64,000 nucleotides of DNA, taken from CAZJFH01 sp964545205. GTDB lineage: Bacteria; Pseudomonadota; Alphaproteobacteria; Rhodospirillales; Magnetospirillaceae. Shown in pieces: positions 9,651 through 22,170 of this stretch. The stretch's first letter is position 1. Each line of letters opens with the position of its first letter. The stretch is taken from the NCBI GenBank assembly GCA_964545205.1, contig CAZJFH010000004.1, positions 54,296 through 118,295 on the forward strand, read 5' to 3'. The notes below the pieces were generated by a model. It saw only the letters and a list, made by a program, of their open reading frames with translations, was not told where the DNA came from and ran no database searches. The position numbers and the translations under genes are program-made.

Positions 9651-10796
9651 CTACTCGGCCAGCGGCACGGTGACCGTGAACACCGAGCCCTTGCCCGGCG
9701 TGGTGCGCACCTCGACCGGGTGGTCGAGCAGGTCCGACAGGCGCCCGACGATGGCCAGGCCCAGCCCGGCGCCGCCGTCGACGCTGTCCTCGCCGCGATA
9801 GAAGGCGTCGAACAGCCGCGGCACGACGTCGCCGGCGATGCCGGGACCGGTGTCCCAGACCTCGATGCGAATGGCGCCGCCGGCACGGCGGCAACCGAGC
9901 AGCACCCGGCCGCTCCGGGTGTAGCGGACGGCGTTGGCGAGCAGGTTGCCGACGATGCGCCGCAGCAGCAACGGATCGGTGCGGACGGCGCGCCGCGGCG
10001 CCACCAGCCGCAGCTCCAGCCCCTTGCGCGCCGCCGAGGCGCGGTGTTCGTCGGCGAGTTCGCGCAGCAGTTCGTCGATCACCACCGGGCGCGGCTGCGG
10101 CTCGAGGCTGCCGCATTCCAGCCGCGACAGGTCGAGCAGGTTACCGAGCAGGTTGGCGGTGGCCTCCAGCGAGGCGCCCAGCCGCTCCGAGGTGCGGCGC
10201 TGGACCTCGCTGGTCAGGCTGTTGGACAGCACGTCGTGGAACAGCCGCGCCGCCTGCAGCGGCTGGCGCAGGTCGTGGCTGACGGTGGCGATGAAGCGCG
10301 AGCTGGCGGCGACCGCGGCCTCGGCGCGGGTGCGTTCGCGGCGCAGCTCGATGGTGCGCCGCCGCTCGTCCTCGATGTCGAGGGCGCGGCAGACGACCCC
10401 GGCGACGTCCCCGCCGCGGTCGTGCAGCGGCTCGATGGAAAGATCGACGGCGCGGCTGGCGTCCGGCGGCGCGTGCAGCCAGCATATCCGCGCGCCGGTC
10501 CCGTCCGCCATCACCCGCGCCGACAGCTCCCGCAGCAGCGCGGCGTCGGCCGCGCCCAGCACCTGCTCGGGCGTGCGGCCGAGGATCGCGGCCTCGTCGC
10601 CGATCGGGCAGTTGAACACCCAGGTGTGCCGGAAGTCGCGGTCCAGGGACCACAGGACCAGCTTGGTGCGGGCCAGGGCCAGCTCGAACAGCGCCTCGCG
10701 GGTCTCGGCGGCCGGGGCCGAGCCGTCGAGGCGTCCCAGGCTGGCCTCGAGCCGCCGGACGCGGGCGTCGACGAGATCGTCCTTCATCCACTCCAT
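9651..10796 (-). CDS. Soluble PAS-domain sensor histidine kinase
   Basis: A 381-residue cytoplasmic kinase with no membrane segment. It has an N-terminal PAS-like domain (about 40-145), a short coiled linker, and a dimerisation/phosphoacceptor helix with H174 in ATVSHDLRQPLQAARL. The ATP domain shows NLLANAVRY (N box), DTGPGI and GAGLGLAI. SHDLRQPLQA-type H boxes are frequent in soluble hybrid-type kinases. No receiver domain or partner response regulator is adjacent. ATGs at 10796 and 10787 are both possible starts; GGAG precedes the second closely. Confidence 0.85.
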   Translation of the reverse strand: MEWMKDDLVDARVRRLEASLGRLDGSAPAAETREALFELALARTKLVLWSLDRDFRHTWVFNCPIGDEAAILGRTPEQVLGAADAALLRELSARVMADGTGARICWLHAPPDASRAVDLSIEPLHDRGGDVAGVVCRALDIEDERRRTIELRRERTRAEAAVAASSRFIATVSHDLRQPLQAARLFHDVLSNSLTSEVQRRTSERLGASLEATANLLGNLLDLSRLECGSLEPQPRPVVIDELLRELADEHRASAARKGLELRLVAPRRAVRTDPLLLRRIVGNLLANAVRYTRSGRVLLGCRRAGGAIRIEVWDTGPGIAGDVVPRLFDAFYRGEDSVDGGAGLGLAIVGRLSDLLDHPVEVRTTPGKGSVFTVTVPLAE

Positions 10797-10954
10797 CCCG
10801 AATTGAACGGGTTGGTGCACATTATACGCGTTTTGCCCCCGGTTTCGAGTTACAACTGCGGCTGGCGGACACGCCGCAATCGCGCTTACGCCGAGTCGGC
10901 GCGCCACCGCGGTGTCCGGCCGCCGCTCCGACGGGACGCGGTGCGGCCTCGACC

Positions 10955-12388
10955 CTAAACCGCCGTTCCGCCCACCGTCAGGCTGCTCAGCAGCAGCGTC
11001 GGCTGGCCGACGCCGACCGCGACGCCCTGGCCGTCCTTGCCGCAGGTGCCGATGCCGGGATCGAGCTCGAGGTCGTTGCCGACCATCGTCACCCGCGTCA
11101 GCGCGTCGGGTCCGTTGCCGATCAGCGTCGCCCCCTTGACCGCCGGGCCGAGGCGGCCGTCCTCGATCAGATAGGCCTCGGAGGCCGAGAACACGAACTT
11201 GCCGCTGGTGATGTCGACCTGGCCGCCGCCGAAATTGGCCGCGTAGATGCCCTTCTTGACCGAGCGGATGATTTCGTCGGGCTCGCGGTCGCCGGCCAGC
11301 ATGTAGGTGTTGGTCATCCGCGGCAGCGGCGGATGGGCGTAGCTCTGGCGGCGGCCGTTGCCGGTCGGCCGCGTGCCCATCAGCCGGGCGTTCATGCGGT
11401 CGAAGATGTAGCCGACCAGCTTGCCGTCGTCGATCAGGGTGGTGCAGCTCGACGGCGTGCCCTCGTCGTCGATGGTCAGCGAGCCGCGACGATCGGCGAT
11501 GGTGCCGTCGTCGACCACGGTGACGCCCTTCGACGCCACCTGCTGGCCCATCAGCCCGGCGAAGGCCGAGGTCTGCTTGCGGTTGAAATCGCCCTCGAGG
11601 CCGTGGCCGATCGCCTCGTGCAGCAGGATGCCGGGCCAGCCGGGCCCCAGCACGACCGGCATTTCGCCGGCCGGCGCGGCGATCGAGCCGAGATTGACCT
11701 CGGCCTGGCGCAGCGCCTCGTCGACGGCGCCGCGCCATGTCTCGGGCCGGAACGCCTCGTCGTAGGTGTTGCGGCCGCCGAGGCCGTGGCTGCCGGTCTC
11801 CAGCCGCTCGCCCGAGGCCAGCATCACGGTGACGTTGAGGCGGATCAGCGGCCGGATGTCGGCGGCGCGCTGGCCGTCGGCACGCAGGATGTGCACCGCC
11901 TGCCACGAGCCGGTCAGCGAGGCGGTGACCTGACGGATGCGCGGGTCCTTGGCGCGGGCGTAGGCCTCGATGTCCTCGAGCAGCTTGACCTTGGCGTCGA
12001 ACGGGACCAGCGCCAGCGGATTGGCGTCGGTGTAGAGCTGGCGGTTGGTGCCGGGCGGCGCCGCCGCCAGAATCCCGGAATGGCCGTGCTGGACGGCCCG
12101 CACGGTCTCGCCGGCCCGCTTGAGCGCCGCCTCGCTGATCTCGGACGAATGGGCGTAGCCGCTGGCCTCGCCGGCGACCGAGCGCAGGCCGAAGCCCTGG
12201 GCGGCGTCGAAATTGGCGCTGCGGATGCGGCCGTCGTCCAGAACCAGACTCTCGGACTGGCGGTATTCCAGGAACAGCTCGCCGTCGTCGCTACCGTGCA
12301 GCGCATCGGCGACGAGGGCGACGACGCGGTCGCGGTCGAGACCGGCGCGGGCGAAGAACAGGTCCTCCGTGACGGCGATGCTGGACAT
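10955..12388 (-). CDS. tldD: Metalloprotease TldD
   Basis: A 477-residue zinc protease subunit of the TldD/PmbA family. HEAIGH (257-262) gives the HExxxH zinc ligands. Flanking family motifs include LGPGWPGILLHEA, GLEGDFNRK and the late NTYMLAGDREPDEI. TldD normally forms a heterodimer with TldE (PmbA), which is not in this window. Known roles include leader-peptide removal (microcin, PQQ precursors) and CcdA degradation. The start ATG has AAGGAG upstream. The 158 bases between it and the downstream kinase hold no gene. Confidence 0.95.
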   Translation of the reverse strand: MSSIAVTEDLFFARAGLDRDRVVALVADALHGSDDGELFLEYRQSESLVLDDGRIRSANFDAAQGFGLRSVAGEASGYAHSSEISEAALKRAGETVRAVQHGHSGILAAAPPGTNRQLYTDANPLALVPFDAKVKLLEDIEAYARAKDPRIRQVTASLTGSWQAVHILRADGQRAADIRPLIRLNVTVMLASGERLETGSHGLGGRNTYDEAFRPETWRGAVDEALRQAEVNLGSIAAPAGEMPVVLGPGWPGILLHEAIGHGLEGDFNRKQTSAFAGLMGQQVASKGVTVVDDGTIADRRGSLTIDDEGTPSSCTTLIDDGKLVGYIFDRMNARLMGTRPTGNGRRQSYAHPPLPRMTNTYMLAGDREPDEIIRSVKKGIYAANFGGGQVDITSGKFVFSASEAYLIEDGRLGPAVKGATLIGNGPDALTRVTMVGNDLELDPGIGTCGKDGQGVAVGVGQPTLLLSSLTVGGTAV

Positions 12389-12478
12389 GCGGACTCCTTT
12401 GTCGTGCGGGCGGGGGGATGACGCTTGCAGCCGCGCGGACGCGGCCCCCGACTATATAGGGCGGCGGGGCCGGGCCGG

Positions 12479-15853
<3,375 letters not shown>

Positions 15854-15900
15854 CCTTGGAGACCTCTCAGCATGGCGCCGCCGCCGGCGACGCCTCGCGG

Positions 15901-16953
15901 TCAGCCGCGGGCGCGGAGCTCATGCAGCACCCACAGCAGGACCGTGAACAGGACCAGCGCCCCGCCCTGGTGCGCCGCGGCCAGCGAGGTCGGCACGACC
16001 AGCAGCAGGGTGGAGATGCCGAGCGCGACCTGCAGCAGCGCCGCCACCGGCACCAGATTGGCGGCCAGGCGCGCCCTCGGCGGCAGCTCGATCGCGCGGC
16101 CGGCGTACCACACGGCCACGATCGCCACGAACAGGGTAGTTGCCAGCACCCGATGGGTAAACTGTACCGTGGCCATATTATCGAAGAAGTTGATCCACCA
16201 GGGCGACTCGTAGAGCACGTCCGGCGGCACCAGGCTGCCGCCCATCAGCGGGAAGGTGTTGTAGATCATGCCGGCGTCGAGGCCGGCGACGAAGGCGCCG
16301 GAGACGATGGTCACGCAGGCGAAGACCATCAGCCACAGATGACGCCGGCGCAGCCGCTCGGCATGGCGCAAGCGGGTCTGGGCGCGCGGCCACATCAGGT
16401 CGAAGGCGAACCACAGCAGCGCGCCGTAGAGCGCGACCGCCAGGGAGAAGTGCGCCGCCAGCCGGTACTGGCTGACCGCGACGTCCTGCGAGAAGCCGCT
16501 GGCGACCATGTACCAGCCCAGCGCCCCCTGCAGCCCGCCGAGCACGAACAGCACGAACAGCTTGCGCGCCAGCGGCTTGTCGACGGCGCCGCGCACCACG
16601 AACCACACCAGCGGCACGAAAAAGGCGATGCCGATGATGCGCCCCCACAGGCGGTGGATGTACTCCAGCCAGAAGATGCCCTTGAAGCCGGCCAGCGTCA
16701 TGTCGGGGAACAGGTTCTTGTACTGGGGAATGGTCTTGTACTGCTCGAACCAGAACAGCCATTCCTCGTCGCTCATCGGCGGCAGGAACTCCAGCGGCTT
16801 CCAGTGCATCATCGACAGGCCGGAATCGGTCAGCCGCGTCAGGCCGCCGAGAATGACCATCACGAAGACCATGGTCGCGCAGGTCAGCAGCCAGGCCGCC
16901 ACCGCACGCGACGACGCGGCGCCGGAAGCGCGCATCCCGATTGCGTATGCCAT
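15901..16953 (-). CDS. ctaA: Heme A synthase (COX15/CtaA, type 2)
   Basis: A 350-residue polytopic membrane protein with about eight transmembrane helices. It oxidises the heme O methyl group to make heme A for cytochrome aa3. Family motifs are GGLTRLTDSGLSMMHWKP near the N-terminus, FWLEYIHRLWGRIIG, QYRLAAHFSLA and QFTHRVLATT, which supply the heme-ligand histidines. The ATG at 16953 is chosen for GGGGAGAAGAG just upstream and for matching the family start. It is divergent from the large oxidoreductase at 17094. Confidence 0.94.
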   Translation of the reverse strand: MAYAIGMRASGAASSRAVAAWLLTCATMVFVMVILGGLTRLTDSGLSMMHWKPLEFLPPMSDEEWLFWFEQYKTIPQYKNLFPDMTLAGFKGIFWLEYIHRLWGRIIGIAFFVPLVWFVVRGAVDKPLARKLFVLFVLGGLQGALGWYMVASGFSQDVAVSQYRLAAHFSLAVALYGALLWFAFDLMWPRAQTRLRHAERLRRRHLWLMVFACVTIVSGAFVAGLDAGMIYNTFPLMGGSLVPPDVLYESPWWINFFDNMATVQFTHRVLATTLFVAIVAVWYAGRAIELPPRARLAANLVPVAALLQVALGISTLLLVVPTSLAAAHQGGALVLFTVLLWVLHELRARG

Positions 16954-17093
16954 CTCTTCTCCCCTTCGCATCCCGGCCATGGCTTCCGACCTCCCCCATT
17001 CGTCCCGCTGGTCAACCGGCGGGGAGGCTCCTCTAATACCAGACCGGACCGCGTCACCTCCAACTTGATAGCGCAATCCCGGCACAGGCGATA

Positions 17094-20000
17094 ATGATCA
17101 TGGTCAAATCCTGCGACCTCGGCTTCGGTCTTTCGCTGCCCGACCTCTATGCCCGTGACGGGCTGGCGCGGCTGGACGGCGCGTTCCTGGAGCGGCTCGA
17201 CGCCGCCTTGCGCGAACGCCTGCTGGCCGCCCGCGCCGCGCCGGAGGCCCTGGAGCCGCGCGCCGAGGCCGAGCTGCTGGTGGCGCTCGGGCCGCATCTC
17301 GACGATTTCGTCGCGGCGCTGTTCGGAATCGGCGAAGCGCTGGCGGCGCTGGCCGCCCGCCAGGCCGCGACGGCGCCGCTGCTGACCTGCAAGCGCAAGT
17401 TCGTCCAGCGCCGGGCCGTCAAGCGCTACCCGCCGGAGCAGGCCGCCGCCTTCGACGGCGCCGCCCTGGCGGCGGAACTGGAGCGCCGCCTCGGCGGCCC
17501 GCCCGACGAGGCCCGCTTCGCGGCGGCGGTGACCGGCTGGATGGCGGCCGAGAAGGACCATGCCGAGGCGCTCGACCTCGCCGCCCGCTACGCCGCCTGG
17601 GCGGTGGCGACCGGCCGGCCCGGGGTGCTGTTCGACCTGCCGGGCAGGAACGATCCCATGCGCCTGGTCGAGACCGAGGCGGTGGTCGAGAACGGCCTGG
17701 CGATGCTGGCCGCGCCCGAGGCGCGGCTGCGCCGGCGCGACGGCTTCGGCCTGACCGATCCCGGCGCCGACCTGGTCCGGGCGATGGACGAGGTCGACTA
17801 CTGCATCCTGTGCCACCATCAGGGCAAGGATTCCTGCGCGAAGGGCATGCGCGAGCGCGACACCGGCGCCTTCCAGACCAACCCGCTGCACGTCGTCATG
17901 CACGGCTGCCCGCTGGAGGAGCGCATCTCCGAGATGCACGAGCTCAAGGCCAAGGGCGCCGCTGTGGCGGCGCTGGCGGCGGCGGTGGTCGACAATCCGA
18001 TGGTCGCCGGCACCGGCCACCGCATCTGCAACGACTGCATGACCGCCTGCATCTACCAGAACCAGATGAAGGACCCGGTCGACATCCCCCAGGCCGAGAC
18101 CCGCATCCTGCGCGACGTGCTCGACCTGCCGTGGGGGTTCGAGGTCTATTCGCTGCTGACGCGCTGGAACCCTTTGAACCTGCGCCGGCCGCTGCCGCGC
18201 CCCGACAGCGGCCGCAAGGTGCTGGTGGTCGGGCTCGGCCCCGCCGGCTTCACCCTGGCCCACCACCTGCTCAACGACGGCCACACGGTGGTCGCCATCG
18301 ACGGCTTGAAGATCGAGCCGCTGCCGCCGGAGCTGTCCGGCGTCGGGCCGCGCGGCGAGCGGGTGGCGTTCGCGCCGGTGGTCGAGGCGGCGAGCCTGTA
18401 CGAGCGCCTCGACGAGCGGGTGATGGCCGGCTTCGGCGGCGTCGCCGAATACGGCATCACCGTGCGCTGGGACAAGAACTTCCTCAAGGTCATCCGCCTG
18501 CTGCTGGAGCGCCGCGCCGGCTTCGCGATGTTCGGCGGCGTGCGCCTGGGCGGCACCATCACGCCCGAGCAGGCCTTCGCGATGGGCTTCGACCACGTCG
18601 CGCTGTGCATGGGCGCCGGCCGGCCGACCATCGTGCAGCTGCCGGGCGGCCTCGCCCGCGGCGTGCGCCAGGCCTCGGACTTCCTGATGGCGCTGCAGCT
18701 CACCGGCGCGGCGCGGCTGGACACGGTGGCCAACCTGCAGCTGCGGCTGCCGGTGGTGGTGATCGGCGGCGGCCTGACCGCCATCGACACCTGCACCGAG
18801 GCGCTGGCCTACTATCCCGTCCAGGTCGAGAAGTTCCTGCGCCGCTACGAGGCGCTGGCAGCCGAGCGCGGCGAGCCGGCGGTGCGCGCCGCCTGGAACG
18901 CCGAGGAGGCGGCGATCGCGGGCGAGTTCCTCGCCCACGCCCGCGCCATTCGCGCCGAGAAGCACGCCGCCGCCGCCGAGGGCCGGCCGGCGCGGGTGCT
19001 GGAGCTGCTGCGCTCGTGGGGCGGCGCCACCATCGCCTATCGCCGCCACCTGACCGACAGCCCGGCCTATCGCAATCACGAGGAGATCGACAAGGCGCTG
19101 CAGGAGGGCATCCGCTTCGCCGAGACGCTGACGCCGCTGGCCGTCGAGGTCGACGCGCACGGCCACGCCTGCGGCCTGCGGGTGCGCGCCGCCGGCGACA
19201 ACGCCGACCATGTGCTGCCGGCGCGCTCGATCCTGGTCGCCGCCGGCACCGTGCCCAACACGGTGCTGGCCCGCGAGCTCGACGGCTTCGCGCTCGACGG
19301 CAAGTATTTCCAGGCCGTCGACGAGGCCGGCCGGCCGGTGCGGCCCGAGCCGATCAGCAAGCCGCGCGAGCCGCAGGTGCTGCTGCGCGCCGACGGCGCC
19401 ATCAGCTTCTTCGGCGACCAGCACCCGTCCTATGCCGGCAACGTCGTCAGCGCCATGGCCTCGGCCAAGCAGGGCTGGCCGGTCGTGGCGCGGGCGCTGG
19501 AGAGGGCGCCGCCGCGCGGGTCCTCGGGCGCCGCGCTGATCGCGCGGCTGAACGCCGAGCTGCGCGCCGAGGTCCATGCCGTCGAGCGGCTGACGCCGAC
19601 CATCGTCGAGGTCGTCGTGCGCGCCCCGGCGGCGGCGCGGGCCTTCCGCCCCGGCCAGTTCTACCGGCTGCAGAACTTCGAGACCCTGGCGCCGAAGCTC
19701 GACGGCACCACCCTGGCGATGGAGGGCGTGGCGCTGACCGGCGCCTGGGTCGACCGCGACGCCGGGCTGGTGTCGCTGATCGTGCTCGAGATGGGCGGCT
19801 CGTCGGATCTGTGCGCGCTGCTCGAGCCCGGCGAGCCGGTGGTGCTGATGGGCCCGACCGGCGCGCCGACCGAGATCCCGTCCGGCGAGACCGTTCTGCT
19901 GGCCGGCGGCGGTTTGGGAAATGCGGTGCTGTTCTCGATCGGCCAGGCGCTGCGCGCCGCCGGCTCCCGCGTGCTGTACTTCGCGGGATACAAGCATTCC

Positions 20001-20522
20001 GGCGACCGCTTCAAGGCCGCCGAGATCGAGGCGGCGGCCGACGTGGTGGTGTGGTGCAACGACACCGGAAACGCCTTCGCGCCGAGCCGGCCGCAGGACC
20101 GCGCCTTCACCGGCAACATCGTCGCGGCGCTGGAGGCCTACGCCGCCGGCGAGCAGCCGATTCCGCTGCCGGAGGTCGACCGGGTCATCGCCATCGGCTC
20201 CGACCGCATGATGGCCGCCGTCGCCGCGGCCCGCCACGGCCGGCTGGCGCGGTTCTTCAAGCCGGGCCACGTCGCCGTCGGCTCGATCAACTCGCCGATG
20301 CAGTGCATGATGAAGGAAATCTGCGCCCAGTGCCTGCAGCCGCAGGTCGACCCCGCGACCGGCGAGCGGAGCGTCGTGTTCTCGTGCTTCAACCAGGACC
20401 AGCCGCTCGACCGCGTCGACTTCGCCGCCCTGCACGCGCGGCTGGGCCAGAACGCGGTGCAGGAGAAGCTGACGCGGCAGTGGATCGACCGCTGCCTGCG
20501 CCGGGCGGGGCTGCGGGGCTAG
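17094..20522 (+). CDS. Single-chain GltD-like/PyrK-like (NfnB-NfnA-type) flavin and Fe-S oxidoreductase
   Basis: A 1142-residue fusion. Residues 1-230 are mostly helical and not recognised. Residues 237-319 carry seven cysteines (C237, C240, C248, C272, C312, C315, C319), the layout of the two-[4Fe-4S] region of GltD-like proteins. A FAD loop VLVVGLGPAGF follows at 376-386 and a second dinucleotide loop GGGLTAID at 558-565. From about 820 it becomes a ferredoxin reductase/PyrK-type module: FRPGQFYRLQ (851-860), GPTGAPTEIP, LLAGGGLGNA, and Cys 1071, 1077, 1080 and 1098 for a probable [2Fe-2S] cluster. NfnB/SudA plus NfnA/SudB have this domain content as two subunits. The substrate is unknown. 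Confidence 0.75.
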   Translation: MIMVKSCDLGFGLSLPDLYARDGLARLDGAFLERLDAALRERLLAARAAPEALEPRAEAELLVALGPHLDDFVAALFGIGEALAALAARQAATAPLLTCKRKFVQRRAVKRYPPEQAAAFDGAALAAELERRLGGPPDEARFAAAVTGWMAAEKDHAEALDLAARYAAWAVATGRPGVLFDLPGRNDPMRLVETEAVVENGLAMLAAPEARLRRRDGFGLTDPGADLVRAMDEVDYCILCHHQGKDSCAKGMRERDTGAFQTNPLHVVMHGCPLEERISEMHELKAKGAAVAALAAAVVDNPMVAGTGHRICNDCMTACIYQNQMKDPVDIPQAETRILRDVLDLPWGFEVYSLLTRWNPLNLRRPLPRPDSGRKVLVVGLGPAGFTLAHHLLNDGHTVVAIDGLKIEPLPPELSGVGPRGERVAFAPVVEAASLYERLDERVMAGFGGVAEYGITVRWDKNFLKVIRLLLERRAGFAMFGGVRLGGTITPEQAFAMGFDHVALCMGAGRPTIVQLPGGLARGVRQASDFLMALQLTGAARLDTVANLQLRLPVVVIGGGLTAIDTCTEALAYYPVQVEKFLRRYEALAAERGEPAVRAAWNAEEAAIAGEFLAHARAIRAEKHAAAAEGRPARVLELLRSWGGATIAYRRHLTDSPAYRNHEEIDKALQEGIRFAETLTPLAVEVDAHGHACGLRVRAAGDNADHVLPARSILVAAGTVPNTVLARELDGFALDGKYFQAVDEAGRPVRPEPISKPREPQVLLRADGAISFFGDQHPSYAGNVVSAMASAKQGWPVVARALERAPPRGSSGAALIARLNAELRAEVHAVERLTPTIVEVVVRAPAAARAFRPGQFYRLQNFETLAPKLDGTTLAMEGVALTGAWVDRDAGLVSLIVLEMGGSSDLCALLEPGEPVVLMGPTGAPTEIPSGETVLLAGGGLGNAVLFSIGQALRAAGSRVLYFAGYKHSGDRFKAAEIEAAADVVVWCNDTGNAFAPSRPQDRAFTGNIVAALEAYAAGEQPIPLPEVDRVIAIGSDRMMAAVAAARHGRLARFFKPGHVAVGSINSPMQCMMKEICAQCLQPQVDPATGERSVVFSCFNQDQPLDRVDFAALHARLGQNAVQEKLTRQWIDRCLRRAGLRG

Positions 20523-20523
20523 A

Positions 20524-21261
20524 TCACGCCGCCGCCAGCAGCCGCGGCTTTTCGGACTGGATCACCCCGGCGGCGCGGGTCAGGCGGGCGTGCAGCGAAT
20601 CGCTGCTGGCGTCGACGGCCAGCGTCGTCAGCCTCAGCGAGCGCAGGCGCTGGGTCGACATCAGCGGCAGGCCGCGGTGGTCGAGCAGGCGGTGGGCCTC
20701 GGGATGGCAGGCGCCGACCAGGGCGACGGCGCCGGGCATGTTCGGCGACAGCGGCAGGCCGCATTCGGCGAGGTGCGCGACCTCCTCCAGGCGGCCGGCC
20801 TCCTCGCGCTGCGACTGGTCGCCGTAGGTGTGCTGGTCCATCTCGTCGATATGGGCGAGCACGCGGTCGTAGAAGTCCTGGACCTTGGCGGCCAGGGCCC
20901 GACCGTCGAGGGCGCCGGCCTTGTAGGGCTTCTGCACCGCGTCGTGCCAGTGGTTCAGGACCTTGACGTGGACGTCCTGGTGCCGGCGCATCAGGTCCGG
21001 GCGCAGCATGTTGGCGCGCACCGCCCAGCTCATGCCCTCCTCCTCGCACAGGAAGTGCACGAACAGATAGACCGTCAGCTTGTCCATCAGCCGCTGCGTC
21101 ACCTGCGGCCGGTGCCGGCGGATCGAGCGCATCAGGTGGTCGAAGGTGATGATGAAGACGGCGTGCTGCCAGTCGTTGTACCAGTGCTCCGTGCGCAGAT
21201 GCGCCGGCAGCCGCATTTGCGCCTGCGCCGCCTCGACGATCCCGATGCCGTGCCCGATCAT
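20524..21261 (-). CDS. Bacteriohemerythrin-like di-iron protein with C-terminal extension
   Basis: A 245-residue protein. The N-terminal 150 residues match the hemerythrin ligand pattern. They contain His residues in DWQHAVF and TFDHLMR, HFLCEEE (HxxxE), RHQDVHVKVL (HxxxH) and AHIDEMD (HxxxxD). These ligate an oxygen-binding di-iron centre. The roughly 90-residue tail has no recognised domain. The ATG at 21261 is used because GGGAG lies upstream; the frame is open to 21342. It converges on the large oxidoreductase with one base between stops. Oxygen sensing or delivery is a family-based guess. Confidence 0.82.
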   Translation of the reverse strand: MIGHGIGIVEAAQAQMRLPAHLRTEHWYNDWQHAVFIITFDHLMRSIRRHRPQVTQRLMDKLTVYLFVHFLCEEEGMSWAVRANMLRPDLMRRHQDVHVKVLNHWHDAVQKPYKAGALDGRALAAKVQDFYDRVLAHIDEMDQHTYGDQSQREEAGRLEEVAHLAECGLPLSPNMPGAVALVGACHPEAHRLLDHRGLPLMSTQRLRSLRLTTLAVDASSDSLHARLTRAAGVIQSEKPRLLAAA

Positions 21262-21464
21262 GCCCCAGTCTCCCAAAAACCTCGGCCGCTTCCGCACGCG
21301 GCCGCTGCCGCTGCCGTATGGATGCCACGGCATGCCCCGCATGCACAGGAAGCGATGGTTTGGGCGGGCTGGAAAAAAGTATTAACGCCGGATTAACACC
21401 TATAGTTCGAACAATGAACTATTCTGTACTTGGCCGAGACTTGCCGTCGGCTTTCGATAAAATT

Positions 21465-22169
21465 TTATGCAAATGTCTGTTCTTGTCCGTGCCCGTCGAG
21501 ACGCCCGTCGCGGAGCTGGAAGATGCGGTCGAAGCGGTCGAACACCTTCTCGTCGTGGGTGACGACCAGGATCGCCGCCGCCTGCTCGCGCGCCACCTTC
21601 TGCATCAGGTCCATGACGATGGCGGCGCGTTGCGAATCGAGGGCCGCCGTCGGCTCGTCGGCGAGGATGATGCGCGGCCGGTTGGCCAGGGCGCGGGCGA
21701 TGGCGACGCGCTGCGCCTCGCCGCCCGACAGCTTGGCCGGCATGGCGTGGCGGCGATGGCCGACGTCGAGGTATTCGAGCAGCTCGACGGCCCGCGCCTT
21801 GGCGGCGGCGGCGCCGGCGCCGGCCAGGCGCAGCACCACGGCGACGTTCTCGACGCAGTCGAGGAACGGCAGCAGGTTGTGGGCCTGGAAGATGAAGCCG
21901 ACCTTGTCGAGCCGCAGCCGCCGCAGATCGCGCCGGCGCCAGCGGCCGTCGTAGACGGTCTCGCCCTCGAGGCGCATCACCCCGGCCGACGGCTCGGTGA
22001 TGCAGCCGACGACGTTGAGCAGCGTGCTCTTGCCCGAGCCGCTGGGTCCGAGCAGCCCGACCACCTGCCCCGGATCGACCGACAGCGACACCGACCGCAA
22101 CGCGTCGACCCGCGCCGGGCCGTCGCCGAAATGCTTGGAGACGTTTTCGAGTTCGACCAGCGCCGTCAT
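21465..22169 (-). CDS. ABC transporter ATP-binding protein (MacB/LolD/DevA type)
   Basis: A 234-residue ATPase. Walker A is GPSGSGKSTL, the signature LSGGEAQRVAIARAL, Walker B ILADEPTAALD and the switch His in VVTHDEKVF. The Q-loop reads FIFQAHNLLPFL. It belongs to the FtsX-type permease partners used in macrolide, lipoprotein or glycolipid export. It is the last gene of a TetR-HlyD-permease-ATPase operon and follows the permease with a one-base gap. Confidence 0.93.
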   Translation of the reverse strand: MTALVELENVSKHFGDGPARVDALRSVSLSVDPGQVVGLLGPSGSGKSTLLNVVGCITEPSAGVMRLEGETVYDGRWRRRDLRRLRLDKVGFIFQAHNLLPFLDCVENVAVVLRLAGAGAAAAKARAVELLEYLDVGHRRHAMPAKLSGGEAQRVAIARALANRPRIILADEPTAALDSQRAAIVMDLMQKVAREQAAAILVVTHDEKVFDRFDRIFQLRDGRLDGHGQEQTFA

Positions 22170-22170
22170 C

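Noticed and set aside
16884..20435. A 1183-codon minus-strand frame opposite the fused oxidoreductase.
   Set aside because: It is antisense to a motif-rich enzyme and lacks a ribosome-binding site or any recognisable domain.
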